64,000 nt of DNA from Nocardioides plantarum (GTDB taxonomy: Bacteria; Actinomycetota; Actinomycetes; Propionibacteriales; Nocardioidaceae), in NCBI RefSeq assembly GCF_006346395.1, contig NZ_VDMS01000005.1:62001-126000 (forward strand), given 5' to 3'. Shown in pieces: positions 31,965 to 39,595 of this stretch; position 1 is the stretch's first letter; each line of letters starts with the position of its first letter. Under the pieces are notes generated by a model. The model saw nothing but the letters and a program-made list of their open reading frames with translations. It made no database searches and was not told where the DNA came from. The translations under genes were made by a program, and so were the position numbers.

Positions 31965-32101
31965 GGTCGAGGTGCGAGGAGCCCCGGCGACGAGCCTCGA
32001 GACCAGCGCAGGATCGGCTGCCAGCCCCGACCGTGTGGTCGGGCCGGTCCTTCGCTGCGGTGGTCTCGAGGTTCGTCGCCGGGGCTCCTCGCACCTCGAC
32101 C
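31965..32101. repeat. REPIN-like inverted doublet (element E4)
   Basis: Two near-identical 40-bp palindromes, 31965-32004 and 32062-32101 (inverted), flank a spacer with a CCCGACC/GGTCGGG stem. The 137-bp unit fills most of the gap between copA and the P450 gene. Of the four doublets it is the best preserved. Confidence 0.85.
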
Positions 32102-32130
32102 GACGTGGTGGCCCCTCGACCGACTCTGGG

Positions 32131-32143
32131 ATACCGTCGGTAT
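32131..32143. promoter_or_regulatory. 13-bp palindrome abutting the P450 start
   Basis: ATACCG-T-CGGTAT is a perfect palindrome whose last base adjoins the GTG at 32144. It may be the operator of a repressor controlling the P450. If transcription starts within it, the mRNA would be nearly leaderless. Confidence 0.45.
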
Positions 32144-33514
32144 GTGACCTCGGCCACTAGTGTCCCCGTCCGCGAGCTGCCCGCCGTACGCCGTGAGGAC
32201 CGCGGCGTGCCGTTCCTGGGCCGCGCGTTCGCCTACGCCAAGGACCCGGTCGCGCTGTTCCAGCGGCAGTGGGAGCACTACGGCCCGGTCGCGCCGCTGC
32301 CGATCCTCGGCGACCGCTGGGTGATGCTGCTCGGGCCCGACGCCTGCCAGGCGGCGCTGACCAACCGCGACAAGGCGTTCGCCAACGGACCGGCCTGGAC
32401 CCGGCTCGTGGGCCCGTTCTTCCACCGTGGCCTGATGTTGCTCGACTTCGAGGAGCACCACCTGCACCGCCGGATCATGCAGGAGGCCTTCACCCGCCCG
32501 CGTCTGGAGGGCTATGCCGCGGGCATGCACCCGGCGATCGAGCGCGGCCTGGCCACGTGGCCGGACACGGATCCGGCGTACCGGACCTATCCCGCGCTCA
32601 AGCAGCTGACTCTCGACGTGGCCGCCGACATCTTCATGGGCGGCGCCGAGGACTCGACCCCGCAGGAGATGGAGCAGGTCAACCGGGCGTTCATCGCCTG
32701 CGTGCAGTCGGCCTCGGCCCTGGTGCGCAAGGACCTGCCGTTCACGCGCTGGGGCCGCGGCCACCGGGGCCGCGAGGTGCTCGAGCGGTGGCTGCGGCAC
32801 TACCTGCCGTCGCGGCGCGCGCGGGTCACCGACGACCTGTTCTCCCAGCTGTGCCACATCGAGACCGAGGACGGCGAGCGGTTCAGCGACGACGACGTCG
32901 TCAACCACATGATCTTCTTGATGATGGCCGCCCACGACACCTCGACGATCACGCTGTCGACGATGATGCAGTACCTCGGCCAGCACCCCGAGTGGCAGGA
33001 GCGCTGTCGCGGCGAGTCCGACGCGCTGAGTGCGCGGACGTCCGACCGCCCCACCCTGACCGAGCTCGACTCGCTCACCTCCCTCGACCTGGTGATGAGG
33101 GAGTGCCTGCGGCTGCGGGCGCCCGTGCCGGTCGTCGTACGCCGCGCGGTCAAGGACGTGGTGGTCGAGGGCGTGCGCATCCCGGCCGGCACGTTCGTCA
33201 CCGTGGCGGCCCAGTTCTCCCACCTGATGCCCGAGCTGTGGACCGACCCGACGGCCTTCGACCCCGAGCGCTTCTCACCCGAGCGTCGCGAGGACAAGAG
33301 CCACCGCTTCGCCTGGGAGCCGTTCGGCGGCGGGGTGCACAAGTGCCTGGGCATGTTCTTCGCGGGGATGGAGGTGACCGCGGTGATGCACCACCTGCTG
33401 CGGTCCTACGAGTGGAGCGTCGATCCGTCGTACGTCGCGCCGCTCGACAACCGGTCGCTGCCGTTCCCCAAGGACGGACAGCCCGTCGACCTTCGTCGAC
33501 GGGCTGTCCGGTAG
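32144..33514 (+). CDS. Cytochrome P450
   Basis: This 456-residue soluble P450 has the I-helix oxygen motif MMAAHDTSTIT (near 266), ExxR in ECLRLR and the haem loop FGGGVHKCLG with the proximal Cys401. AHDTS is a slightly unusual form of A/G-G-x-D/E-T. It hydroxylates or otherwise oxidises an organic substrate using electrons from a ferredoxin not encoded nearby. Family placement is uncertain; the sequence resembles actinobacterial P450s of the CYP51/CYP120-like branch more than CYP105. The GTG at 32144 follows a 13-bp palindrome. A 15-bp hairpin overlaps the final codons. Confidence 0.9.
   Translation: MTSATSVPVRELPAVRREDRGVPFLGRAFAYAKDPVALFQRQWEHYGPVAPLPILGDRWVMLLGPDACQAALTNRDKAFANGPAWTRLVGPFFHRGLMLLDFEEHHLHRRIMQEAFTRPRLEGYAAGMHPAIERGLATWPDTDPAYRTYPALKQLTLDVAADIFMGGAEDSTPQEMEQVNRAFIACVQSASALVRKDLPFTRWGRGHRGREVLERWLRHYLPSRRARVTDDLFSQLCHIETEDGERFSDDDVVNHMIFLMMAAHDTSTITLSTMMQYLGQHPEWQERCRGESDALSARTSDRPTLTELDSLTSLDLVMRECLRLRAPVPVVVRRAVKDVVVEGVRIPAGTFVTVAAQFSHLMPELWTDPTAFDPERFSPERREDKSHRFAWEPFGGGVHKCLGMFFAGMEVTAVMHHLLRSYEWSVDPSYVAPLDNRSLPFPKDGQPVDLRRRAVR
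33476..33509 (+). terminator. Hairpin overlapping the P450 3' end
   Basis: Fifteen-base arms GGACAGCCCGTCGAC and its perfect complement flank a CTTC loop and end 3 bp before the stop codon (33512-33514). There is no U-tract, as is common for high-GC actinobacteria. It could serve both the P450 and the convergent dps gene. Confidence 0.75.
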
Positions 33515-33547
33515 TGCGGGCCGTGCGGGAGGTGCGTGGAGCAGGGA

Positions 33548-34123
33548 CTACTTCGCCTCGGAGGCGTCCTGCTGGGCGGCCGCGGCCGCCTCGCCCTCGG
33601 TCGTGGCGCCGGTGGTGCTGAGGTTGCCGCCCTTGTCCTCGAGGTGCGCGCGGATGAACCAGTGGAAGAGCTCGAGCGCGTCGGTGTGCGAGATCAGCAG
33701 GTCCTGGGTGACCAGGTCGAGGTCGTCGAGCTCCTGGATCGCGTCGCGGTAGCTGGTGATCACGCCCTGGTAGACCAGGTCGAGCGCGCCCAGGTGCTCC
33801 TGGGTGGTCGCGCGGCCGATGGAGTACTCGTCCCAGGAACGCTGCTCGACCAGGGCGCCGGGGGTGCCGATCGGCGAGCCGCCGAGGGTGGCGATGCGCT
33901 CGGCGATGGCGTCGGAGAAGCCGCGGACGGCGTCGACCTGGGGGTCGATCATCTCGTGCACGGAGATGAAGTGCGGGCCGACGACGTTCCAGTGCACGTG
34001 CTTGAGGGTGAGGTGCAGGTCGGTCGTGGCGTTGAGGCGGTCCTGCAGGAGGGCGACGATGCGCTCGGCCTCGGCCGTCTCGATGCCGGGGGTCGTGTAG
34101 CGGAGCTTGCCATTGGTAGCCAT
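33548..34123 (-). CDS. dps: Dps-family ferritin-like DNA-protection protein
   Basis: This 191-residue Dps protein would form a dodecamer that oxidises and stores iron and can bind DNA. The ferroxidase helix is LHLTLKHVHWNVVGPHFISVHEMID (His and Asp/Glu ligands shared between subunits), followed by AERIATLGG. A C-terminal tail of about 30 residues rich in Gly, Ala, Thr and Glu (GEAAAAAQQDASEAK) lacks the basic residues usually used for DNA binding, so direct DNA binding may be weak. It is monocistronic, divergent from the holin-like operon, and likely stress-induced. Confidence 0.92.
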   Translation of the reverse strand: MATNGKLRYTTPGIETAEAERIVALLQDRLNATTDLHLTLKHVHWNVVGPHFISVHEMIDPQVDAVRGFSDAIAERIATLGGSPIGTPGALVEQRSWDEYSIGRATTQEHLGALDLVYQGVITSYRDAIQELDDLDLVTQDLLISHTDALELFHWFIRAHLEDKGGNLSTTGATTEGEAAAAAQQDASEAK

Positions 34124-34209
34124 GCTCCGAACGTATCCACGCGCGCCCGGCGGGACGTCACCACAAGGGGTGGGTCCGGTCCGTGGGGGCGGGTCCTAGC
34201 GTCGAGAGC

Positions 34210-34614
34210 ATGGCACCTCCCGAACCCGGCACGACCGAACCGAGCACGGCCGAGCTGTTCACCCGGCTCACCGATCAGTCGCGCCAGCTGGTGCGGGACG
34301 AGATCCGGCTGGCCCAGGCCGAGACCCAGCAGAAGGTCAAGCACGGCATCGCCGGGGTCGCCGAGTTCGGTGTCGCCGGCGTCCTCGCGCTCTACGGCGT
34401 CGGGCTGCTGCTGACCACGATCGTCCTCGGCCTCGCCGAGGCGCTGCCGGCCTGGCTGGCGGCGCTGATCGTCACGGTCGTCGTCCTCGCGGTGGCCGCG
34501 GTGCTCGCGCTGATGGGCAAGAAGCAGGTCGGGGAGGCCTCGCCGCCCGTGCCCCAGCGCGCGGTCGAGGGGATCAAGCAGGACGTCGACACCCTGAAGG
34601 GGAACCAGTCATGA
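34210..34614 (+). CDS. Phage-holin-family (DUF1469-like) membrane protein
   Basis: This 134-residue protein has an N-terminal amphipathic, Gln/Glu-rich helix (LFTRLTDQSRQLVRDEIRLAQAE) and two transmembrane segments, about 46-70 and 76-97, separated by EALPAW. This is the actinobacterial holin-3/DUF1469 pattern. These proteins are chromosomal envelope proteins; no phage genes are near. The ATG at 34210 is preferred over an upstream in-frame GTG. It is coupled by ATGA to a DUF3618 gene, forming a three-gene unit common in actinobacteria. Confidence 0.82.
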   Translation: MAPPEPGTTEPSTAELFTRLTDQSRQLVRDEIRLAQAETQQKVKHGIAGVAEFGVAGVLALYGVGLLLTTIVLGLAEALPAWLAALIVTVVVLAVAAVLALMGKKQVGEASPPVPQRAVEGIKQDVDTLKGNQS

Positions 34615-34841
34615 GCGAGCGGGAGACCGAGGCCCGGACCGAGGCCCAGACGCCGGAGGAGATCCAGGCCGACATCGAGCGGACCCGGGCCGACCTCGCC
34701 GCGACGGTGGGTCAGCTCGGCGACCGGCTCGAGGAGCGCAAGCAGCAGGCCAAGACGAGCGCGACGTACGCCGCCGCGGCCGTCGGCGGCCTCGTCGCGG
34801 TCGTCGTGCTGGTCAAGATCATCAAGAGGGCGCGCTCGTGA
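34611..34841 (+). CDS. DUF3618 single-pass membrane protein
   Basis: This 76-residue protein matches DUF3618: an acidic N-terminus, then the helix TPEEIQADIERTRADLAATVGQLGDRLEE, probably coiled coil, and a C-terminal transmembrane segment (about 52-70) ending in basic IIKRARS. It is the middle gene of the holin/DUF3618/DUF4235 unit, overlapping both neighbours (ATGA and GTGA). The function is unknown, probably in envelope organisation or stress. Confidence 0.88.
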   Translation: MSERETEARTEAQTPEEIQADIERTRADLAATVGQLGDRLEERKQQAKTSATYAAAAVGGLVAVVVLVKIIKRARS

Positions 34842-35149
34842 GCGGCGACCGCGCCAAGGTCGAGGCGCAGGGCAGCAAGGCCGCCAGGATCCTCTACAAG
34901 CCGTGGGGCATCGTCGGCAGCATCGTCTCGGCGCTGATCGCCCGCCAGGTCTTCCAGGCCGTGTGGACCAAGGTCGTCCCCGTCGACTCCGACGACCCGC
35001 CCAAGCCCCTGGAGTCGGAGTACTCCCTCAAGGAGGTCGTCGGCACCGCGCTGATCCAGGGCGCCATCTTCGCGGTGGTCAAGGCACTGTTCCAGCGCGG
35101 CTCGGCCCGGGCCTTCCAGCGCTGGACCGGCGAGTGGCCGGGCGACTAG
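34838..35149 (+). CDS. DUF4235 membrane protein
   Basis: This 103-residue protein matches DUF4235, with KPWGIVGSIVSALIARQVFQAVWTK (first membrane segment) and KEVVGTALIQGAIFAVVKALFQRGSARAFQRWTGEWPG (second). The GTG overlaps the DUF3618 stop. Its function is unknown; the conserved partnership suggests a small membrane complex. The KstR-like box of the next gene overlaps its last codons (box at 35145-35162). Confidence 0.88.
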   Translation: MSGDRAKVEAQGSKAARILYKPWGIVGSIVSALIARQVFQAVWTKVVPVDSDDPPKPLESEYSLKEVVGTALIQGAIFAVVKALFQRGSARAFQRWTGEWPGD

Positions 35150-35162
35150 AACAGGTTCTAGT
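35145..35162. promoter_or_regulatory. KstR-like operator (18-bp perfect palindrome arms)
   Basis: ACTAGAAC-AG-GTTCTAGT contains TNNAACNNGTTNNA and has perfect 8-bp arms, the longest of the three boxes. It ends 8 bp before the GTG at 35171 and overlaps the end of the DUF4235 gene. Confidence 0.75.
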
Positions 35163-35170
35163 CTGGGTGG

Positions 35171-36436
35171 GTGACGCTCACCCCGCTACCTCCCGGTGAC
35201 CACGGGCTCCTCTCCGCTCGACCCGAGCCCGATCTCGCGGCGGCCGGCTACACCGAGACCGAGTACCTCCTCACCACGGACGCCGGGACCACCCGCGTCG
35301 TCGTACGCCGCCCGGTCGCCGGGCCCGACCGGCTCGACCGGCCCGTCAGCGGCACGCTGCTGGTCGAGTGGCTCAACGTCAGCAGCGGCAGTGACGCCGC
35401 ACCCGACTGGACCTTCGCCGCCGACGAGATCCTGCGCGCCGGGCACGCCTGGGCCGGGGTGTCCGCGCAGCACGTCGGTGCCATGGGCGGCCTCGCCGCG
35501 GTGGCGATCGACGCTGCTCCCACGGGTGGCCTGCGCGGACGCGACCCCGAGCGGTACGCCGCCGTCGACCACCCCGGGGACACCCACTCCTACGACCTCT
35601 TCACGGCCGCGGCCGACGCCGTGCGCGACCTCCTCGCCACCGACGTGGTGCTGGCGGTGGGGGAGTCGCAGTCGGCGGCGCTGCTCACGACGTACGTCCA
35701 CGAGGTGCAGCCCCGCACCGGCACCTTCGCCGGGTTCCTGATCCACAGCCGACCCGCGGTCGCGGCCCCGCTCGAGCTGCCCGACGGCGTGCTCGCCATG
35801 AGGATGGACGAGATGCTCGACGGCGCCCCGGTGCTCCTGCGCGACGACCTCGACGTGCCGGTCCTGGTGGTGCAGGCCGAGGGCGACCTGTTCGACCGGA
35901 TCGGCTTCCTGCCCGCCCGGCAGCCCGACACCGACCGCTTCCGGCTGTGGGAGGTCGCCGGCTCCGCGCACGCCGACTCCTACGTGATCGGCGACTTCGA
36001 GTCGTTCCTGGGCTGCGAGGTCCCGGTCAACCGCGGCCAGCAGTGGGCGGTCGTGCGGGCCGCCGTACGTGCCCTGGACCGGTGGGTCCGCGACGGCGTC
36101 GCGCCGCCCTCGGCCGACCGGCTCGAGATCGCTCCCGACGGCGCGGACTTCGCGCGCGACGACCACGGGCTGGTCCGCGGCGGCCTGCGCACGCCGGTCG
36201 TCGACGCCCCGGTCGAGGTCGTCTCCGGGCGCCCGTGGCCCGGCGCCACGGCGGCCTGCCGGCTCTTCGGGTCGACCACCCCGCTGGCCGCCCCCGCCTT
36301 CGCCACCCGCGAGGCCTACCTGGCGGCGTACGAGGCGGCGACCGACGCGATGGTCGCCGCCGGCTTCGCCTGCCGGGAGGACCGCGACGCGTTGCTCGCC
36401 GAGGCGCGCCCCGACCTGATTACTGTGACCCCATGA
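35171..36436 (+). CDS. Alpha/beta hydrolase-domain protein (PF20091-like)
   Basis: This 421-residue protein resembles the alpha/beta hydrolase_10 family found near lipid catabolic genes. Conserved-looking stretches are GTLLVEWLNVSSGSDAAPDWTF, HAWAGVSAQHVGAMG, the candidate nucleophile elbow AVGESQSAALLTTYVHEVQP (Ser in GESQS) and WEVAGSAHADSYV (catalytic His). No signal peptide is evident. The GTG start lies 8 bp after a KstR-like box, so it is predicted to be under the same control as the FadD17 and FadD19-like units. Ester or lactone hydrolysis is the likely chemistry. It overlaps the DUF1059 gene as ATGA. Confidence 0.75.
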   Translation: MTLTPLPPGDHGLLSARPEPDLAAAGYTETEYLLTTDAGTTRVVVRRPVAGPDRLDRPVSGTLLVEWLNVSSGSDAAPDWTFAADEILRAGHAWAGVSAQHVGAMGGLAAVAIDAAPTGGLRGRDPERYAAVDHPGDTHSYDLFTAAADAVRDLLATDVVLAVGESQSAALLTTYVHEVQPRTGTFAGFLIHSRPAVAAPLELPDGVLAMRMDEMLDGAPVLLRDDLDVPVLVVQAEGDLFDRIGFLPARQPDTDRFRLWEVAGSAHADSYVIGDFESFLGCEVPVNRGQQWAVVRAAVRALDRWVRDGVAPPSADRLEIAPDGADFARDDHGLVRGGLRTPVVDAPVEVVSGRPWPGATAACRLFGSTTPLAAPAFATREAYLAAYEAATDAMVAAGFACREDRDALLAEARPDLITVTP

Positions 36437-36579
36437 AGACACTGCTGCGCTGCCCCTGCGGCGAGGAGATCCGAGGCGCCGACGAGGACGAGCTGGTCGA
36501 CAAGGCCCAGGCCCACCTCGCCGCCCAGCACCCCGGTCGGGAGTACGAGCGGGAGATGATCCTGTTCATGGCGACCTGA
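36433..36579 (+). CDS. DUF1059 small protein
   Basis: This 48-residue protein has MKTLLRCPCGEEIRGADEDE followed by LVDKAQAHLAAQHPG, the DUF1059 pattern of a CxCG motif and an acidic helix with a His. The two Cys plus His could bind a metal, but no function is established. The ATG overlaps the hydrolase stop (ATGA), placing it in the KstR-box transcript. It is easily missed because of its size. Confidence 0.82.
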   Translation: MKTLLRCPCGEEIRGADEDELVDKAQAHLAAQHPGREYEREMILFMAT

Positions 36580-36589
36580 GGTCAACGTC

Positions 36590-36629
36590 GATCGAGGTGC
36601 GAGGAGCCCCGGCGACGAGCCTCGAGATC
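36590..36629. repeat. Single 40-bp REP-like palindrome
   Basis: GATCGAGGTGCGAGGAGC...GCCTCGAGATC is nearly identical to the arms of element E4 but has no inverted partner. It lies between convergent genes and may act as a terminator. Confidence 0.8.
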
Positions 36630-36689
36630 ACCGCAACGACCGCACGACCCGACCCCGACTGGCCCCGGCAGGACCGCCCGGGCCACCGC

Positions 36690-37124
36690 TCAGCCGAGCG
36701 CCTTGACCCACCGCCGCCAGTCGTCCTGCGGCGCGTAGCCGGCGGCCCGCCAGACCGACTGACCGAGGTCGTTGCCCTCGAGCACCATCGCGTCGATGCG
36801 GGCGGCGCCGAGCGCGGCGAACCGTCGCTCGACGTGGTCGAGCAGCAGCCGGCCCAGGCCGCGACGACGCGCGTCGGGGTGCACGGCGAGCCGGTAGAGG
36901 TGGGCGCGCCAGCCGTCCCAGCCGGCGATCACCGAGCCGAGGATGCGCCCGTCGAGCTCGACCACGACCAGGGCGTCCGGGTCCCGCTCGAGCTGTCGCC
37001 GTACGGCGTCGGCGGAGTCGGACGGTCGGGCGTCGTTCTCGCCGGCCTCGAGCCAGAACGCCAGCAGGCGATCGACATCGGCCCCGGTCGCGGGGCGCAG
37101 CACGGGCTCGCTCACGCCACTCAT
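36690..37124 (-). CDS. GNAT-family N-acetyltransferase
   Basis: This 144-residue acetyltransferase has the acetyl-CoA loop LAVHPDARRRGLGRLLLDHV (near 82-100), with RRRGLG as the R/Q-x-x-G-x-G/A motif, and a typical GNAT C-terminus (AAGYAPQDDW). VVELDGRILGSVIAGWDGWRAHLYRL is strand 2-4 of the fold. The substrate is unknown. The ATG overlaps the upstream metal-receptor stop, so it is last in a three-gene operon. Confidence 0.85.
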   Translation of the reverse strand: MSGVSEPVLRPATGADVDRLLAFWLEAGENDARPSDSADAVRRQLERDPDALVVVELDGRILGSVIAGWDGWRAHLYRLAVHPDARRRGLGRLLLDHVERRFAALGAARIDAMVLEGNDLGQSVWRAAGYAPQDDWRRWVKALG

Positions 37125-37861
37125 GCGAGCCCCGCCGCCTCGACCAGCGACGGGCCGTACCAGGTGATCAGCCGACCGCTGACGAGCTCGGTCGGGGTGC
37201 GGGTGAAGGCCTCGGGGCCGTCGTCGGCGGTGAAGACGTAGGGCTCGTCGGGCAGGAGCACGACGTCGGCGCCGGCGGCGTCCAGGTCGGCGATCGCCAC
37301 CGTCGGGTAGCGGTCGGCGGCGTCGGCGTGGACGTTGTCCCAGCCGAGGCGGCGCAGCAGGTCGGTGGTGAAGGTGCGTGCCCCGACCACCATCCACGGG
37401 TCGCGCCAGATCGGTACGACGACGGTGCGCGACACCGAGGGGAGCGGGCCGCACCACAGCCGGCGCGACTCGGTCAGCCACGCGGGCCGGCTCCAGCCGA
37501 GCGCGTCGAGCAGCCGCTCCATCGAGGCGATCGCGTCGGGCACGGTCTCGATGTCGGTGACCCAGACCGGCACGCCCGAGTCGCGCAGCCGGCGTACGTC
37601 GAGCTCGCGGTTCTCCTCCTTGTTGACCACGACCAGGTCGGGCGCCAGGGCCCGGATCGCGGCCAGGTCGGGGTTCTTGGTGCCCCGGACCCGGGTGACG
37701 CCGAGGTCGTCGAGGTCGGCCGGGTGGGTGCACCAGTCGGTCGCGCCGACCACGGCACCCGGCTCGACCGAGACCAGCGCCTCGGTGAGCGACGGCACCA
37801 GGGAGACGACGCGGCGCGCCGGTCCGGTGAGGGCGACGCCCGTGCCGAGGTCGTCCCTCAT
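37121..37861 (-). CDS. Helical-backbone metal receptor (BtuF-like, no signal peptide)
   Basis: This 246-residue protein has the bilobed fold of BtuF/FhuD-type binding proteins: RRVVSLVPSLTEALVSV, VVGATDWCTHP, TRVRGTKNPDLAAIRALAPDLVVVNKEENR and a C-terminal DAAGADVVLLPDEPY. Unlike true ABC binding proteins it has no signal peptide or lipobox, and no transporter genes adjoin, so it is probably cytosolic. The ligand may be a corrinoid or metal chelate. It overlaps both neighbours (ATGA), between a thioesterase and a GNAT. Confidence 0.78.
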   Translation of the reverse strand: MRDDLGTGVALTGPARRVVSLVPSLTEALVSVEPGAVVGATDWCTHPADLDDLGVTRVRGTKNPDLAAIRALAPDLVVVNKEENRELDVRRLRDSGVPVWVTDIETVPDAIASMERLLDALGWSRPAWLTESRRLWCGPLPSVSRTVVVPIWRDPWMVVGARTFTTDLLRRLGWDNVHADAADRYPTVAIADLDAAGADVVLLPDEPYVFTADDGPEAFTRTPTELVSGRLITWYGPSLVEAAGLA

Positions 37862-38349
37862 CGCCGCAGGGTGAGCCCGGTCGCGGCGCCCAGGGCCCAG
37901 TCCCGCTGGGCGATCTCGCCGTCGAGCGCGGTCGCGACGTCGTCCGGGATCGCGACCGAGCGCCGGGTCTCCATCGAGATGTGCACGTAGAGGATCTCCA
38001 TCGTGCAGGCGACCTTGTCGCGGCTCTCGTCGACGACGAAGGAGATGCCGTGCAGGGCCTTGGCGGTGCGGCCCACGAACGCCGGGCGCACCGAGAGCGG
38101 GTCGCCCAGGCGCAGCTCGCCGAGGTAGCGGATGTGGTGCTCGACGGTGAAGAACGACAGGCCCCGCTCGGGGATGTAGGAGTCGCCGACCCCGAGCTCA
38201 CCGACCCGCAGCCACGGCGCCCAGGCACCGAGCTCGAAGTACTTGGTGATGTTCATGTGCCCGTTCTCGTCGATGTAGTCGTCGGGCACGGTCTGCTCGA
38301 AGTACGCCGGCAGGCTGCGGACGAGCTCGAGGGAGGGGAGGTCGGTCAC
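37858..38349 (-). CDS. Hotdog-fold acyl-CoA thioesterase
   Basis: This 163-residue single hotdog-domain protein has DDYIDENGHMNITKYFELGAWA, in which the GHMN segment is the 4-hydroxybenzoyl-CoA thioesterase-type active-site region, and FFTVEHHIRYLGELRLGD as the long sheet strand. It hydrolyses acyl-CoA esters of unknown chain. It is first in the operon with the metal receptor and GNAT, and precedes the end of the TrmB-LuxR regulator gene by 54 bp on the same strand. Confidence 0.83.
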   Translation of the reverse strand: MTDLPSLELVRSLPAYFEQTVPDDYIDENGHMNITKYFELGAWAPWLRVGELGVGDSYIPERGLSFFTVEHHIRYLGELRLGDPLSVRPAFVGRTAKALHGISFVVDESRDKVACTMEILYVHISMETRRSVAIPDDVATALDGEIAQRDWALGAATGLTLRR

Positions 38350-38403
38350 GCGTCCGACGCTAGCGGCCCCCTCGACCCCGCCCGAGCACCTGTCCGGCGC
38401 CCC

Positions 38404-39435
38404 TCACCCGCGGGGCGGGGCCGCGTGACGAGAGCGTTCGATCATCACGCCGAGCTGGAAGCGGCTCTGGGCGCGGAACTGATCCTGCAGTCGCACGATG
38501 CGGCGGCGCAGCGTCCGCTCGCTGATGCCCAGCTGGCGGGCGATCGCGAGGTCGTTGGCGCCGGTGGCCAGCAGCTTGACCAGGGTCGGGTCGCTCGCGC
38601 CGGGACTCGCGTGCGGGCCGGTCTCGGGCGGGGTGTCGACCGCCCGGTTCGACTCGATGGAGCCCAGCACCTCGCTGAGAGGGAACGCCGCGGCGAACAT
38701 GGTGTCGAACAGCCGGACCAGGGGCGCCACCAGCTCCGGGTGCGAGATGACCGCCACCTGGGGACGCCCGACCGCGGGGTCGATCGCGAGCGGGATCAGG
38801 GCGCGGCGGGCATCGGAGATGATCATCTTGGGATGCACGTCGTGGGCCAGCCGGACCTGCTGGCCCTCGCCGACCGAGCGGATCAGGTCGCTGAGGTGGT
38901 CGGGGACGTCGACGGCCGAGAAGTCCACCAACGTGCGGATCTCGACCCCGCGGTCGGCCGCCGCGGTCTCCTCGTCGTGCAGCACCGGGTCGGGGGTGCT
39001 GACGTAGGGCGGGGAGTCGATGAGGTGCAGCGACTCGCGGGTGCGCCCGAGGAGCCCCCGCAGTCTCCCCAGGATCTCGGGGCCGCCCCGGACCACCTCG
39101 ACCAGCCCGTCGGTGGTGGCCTCGGCGCGGCCGACGTCGTAGAGCCGGTCGAGCAGCGGGGCCAGTCCCTGGACGTCGTCGAGGGCCCGACGTCGACGCC
39201 GGATCAGTGCCTCGAGCGTGACCGAGGGGTGCTGGACCAGCACGTGGTCCGACCTGACCAGGACGAGCCCGAGGCCGTCCAGTCGCGCGAGCGAGTCGTG
39301 GAGGTCGGACAGGGGGATCCCGAGCTCGTCGGCGAGGCTCGTGGGGTCTCCCCGGGAGTCGCCCAGCAGCCTCTTGTAGAGGGTGATGTCGGGCGCCGCG
39401 AGGCCCAACGTCGCCCACATCTCGTCCTCGGCCAC
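38404..39435 (-). CDS. TrmB-like/LuxR-HTH transcriptional regulator
   Basis: This 343-residue regulator has an N-terminal winged-helix of TrmB type (ITLYKRLLGDSRGDPTSLADELGIPLSDLHDSLARLDGLGLV) and a middle phospholipase-D-like sensor region with HPKMIISDARRALIPL. A C-terminal LuxR-like HTH (LVKLLATGANDLAIARQLGISERTLRRRI, about 285-315) completes it. Such two-HTH regulators are common next to secreted protease genes in actinobacteria. It is divergent (160 bp) from a secreted protein plus subtilase operon and probably controls it. The signal sensed is unknown. Confidence 0.8.
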   Translation of the reverse strand: MAEDEMWATLGLAAPDITLYKRLLGDSRGDPTSLADELGIPLSDLHDSLARLDGLGLVLVRSDHVLVQHPSVTLEALIRRRRRALDDVQGLAPLLDRLYDVGRAEATTDGLVEVVRGGPEILGRLRGLLGRTRESLHLIDSPPYVSTPDPVLHDEETAAADRGVEIRTLVDFSAVDVPDHLSDLIRSVGEGQQVRLAHDVHPKMIISDARRALIPLAIDPAVGRPQVAVISHPELVAPLVRLFDTMFAAAFPLSEVLGSIESNRAVDTPPETGPHASPGASDPTLVKLLATGANDLAIARQLGISERTLRRRIVRLQDQFRAQSRFQLGVMIERSRHAAPPRG

Positions 39436-39595
39436 CCACCCAGGCTAGTCAGCGCGAGCCCGGCGTTCGATGACGTCCGAGAACCAGATCGGCCGACCGG
39501 ATCGGGCATTGGCCGAATCCGGCGCTCCAGGAGGCGATCGAGCGTCTATGGTCGCCGACAGCCAACCCGGCTACCGAGCACTGGAGTACCACCGA

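Noticed and set aside
34210..34614. Prophage signal from the holin-family annotation.
   Set aside because: The gene sits in the conserved holin/DUF3618/DUF4235 chromosomal trio with no other phage genes.
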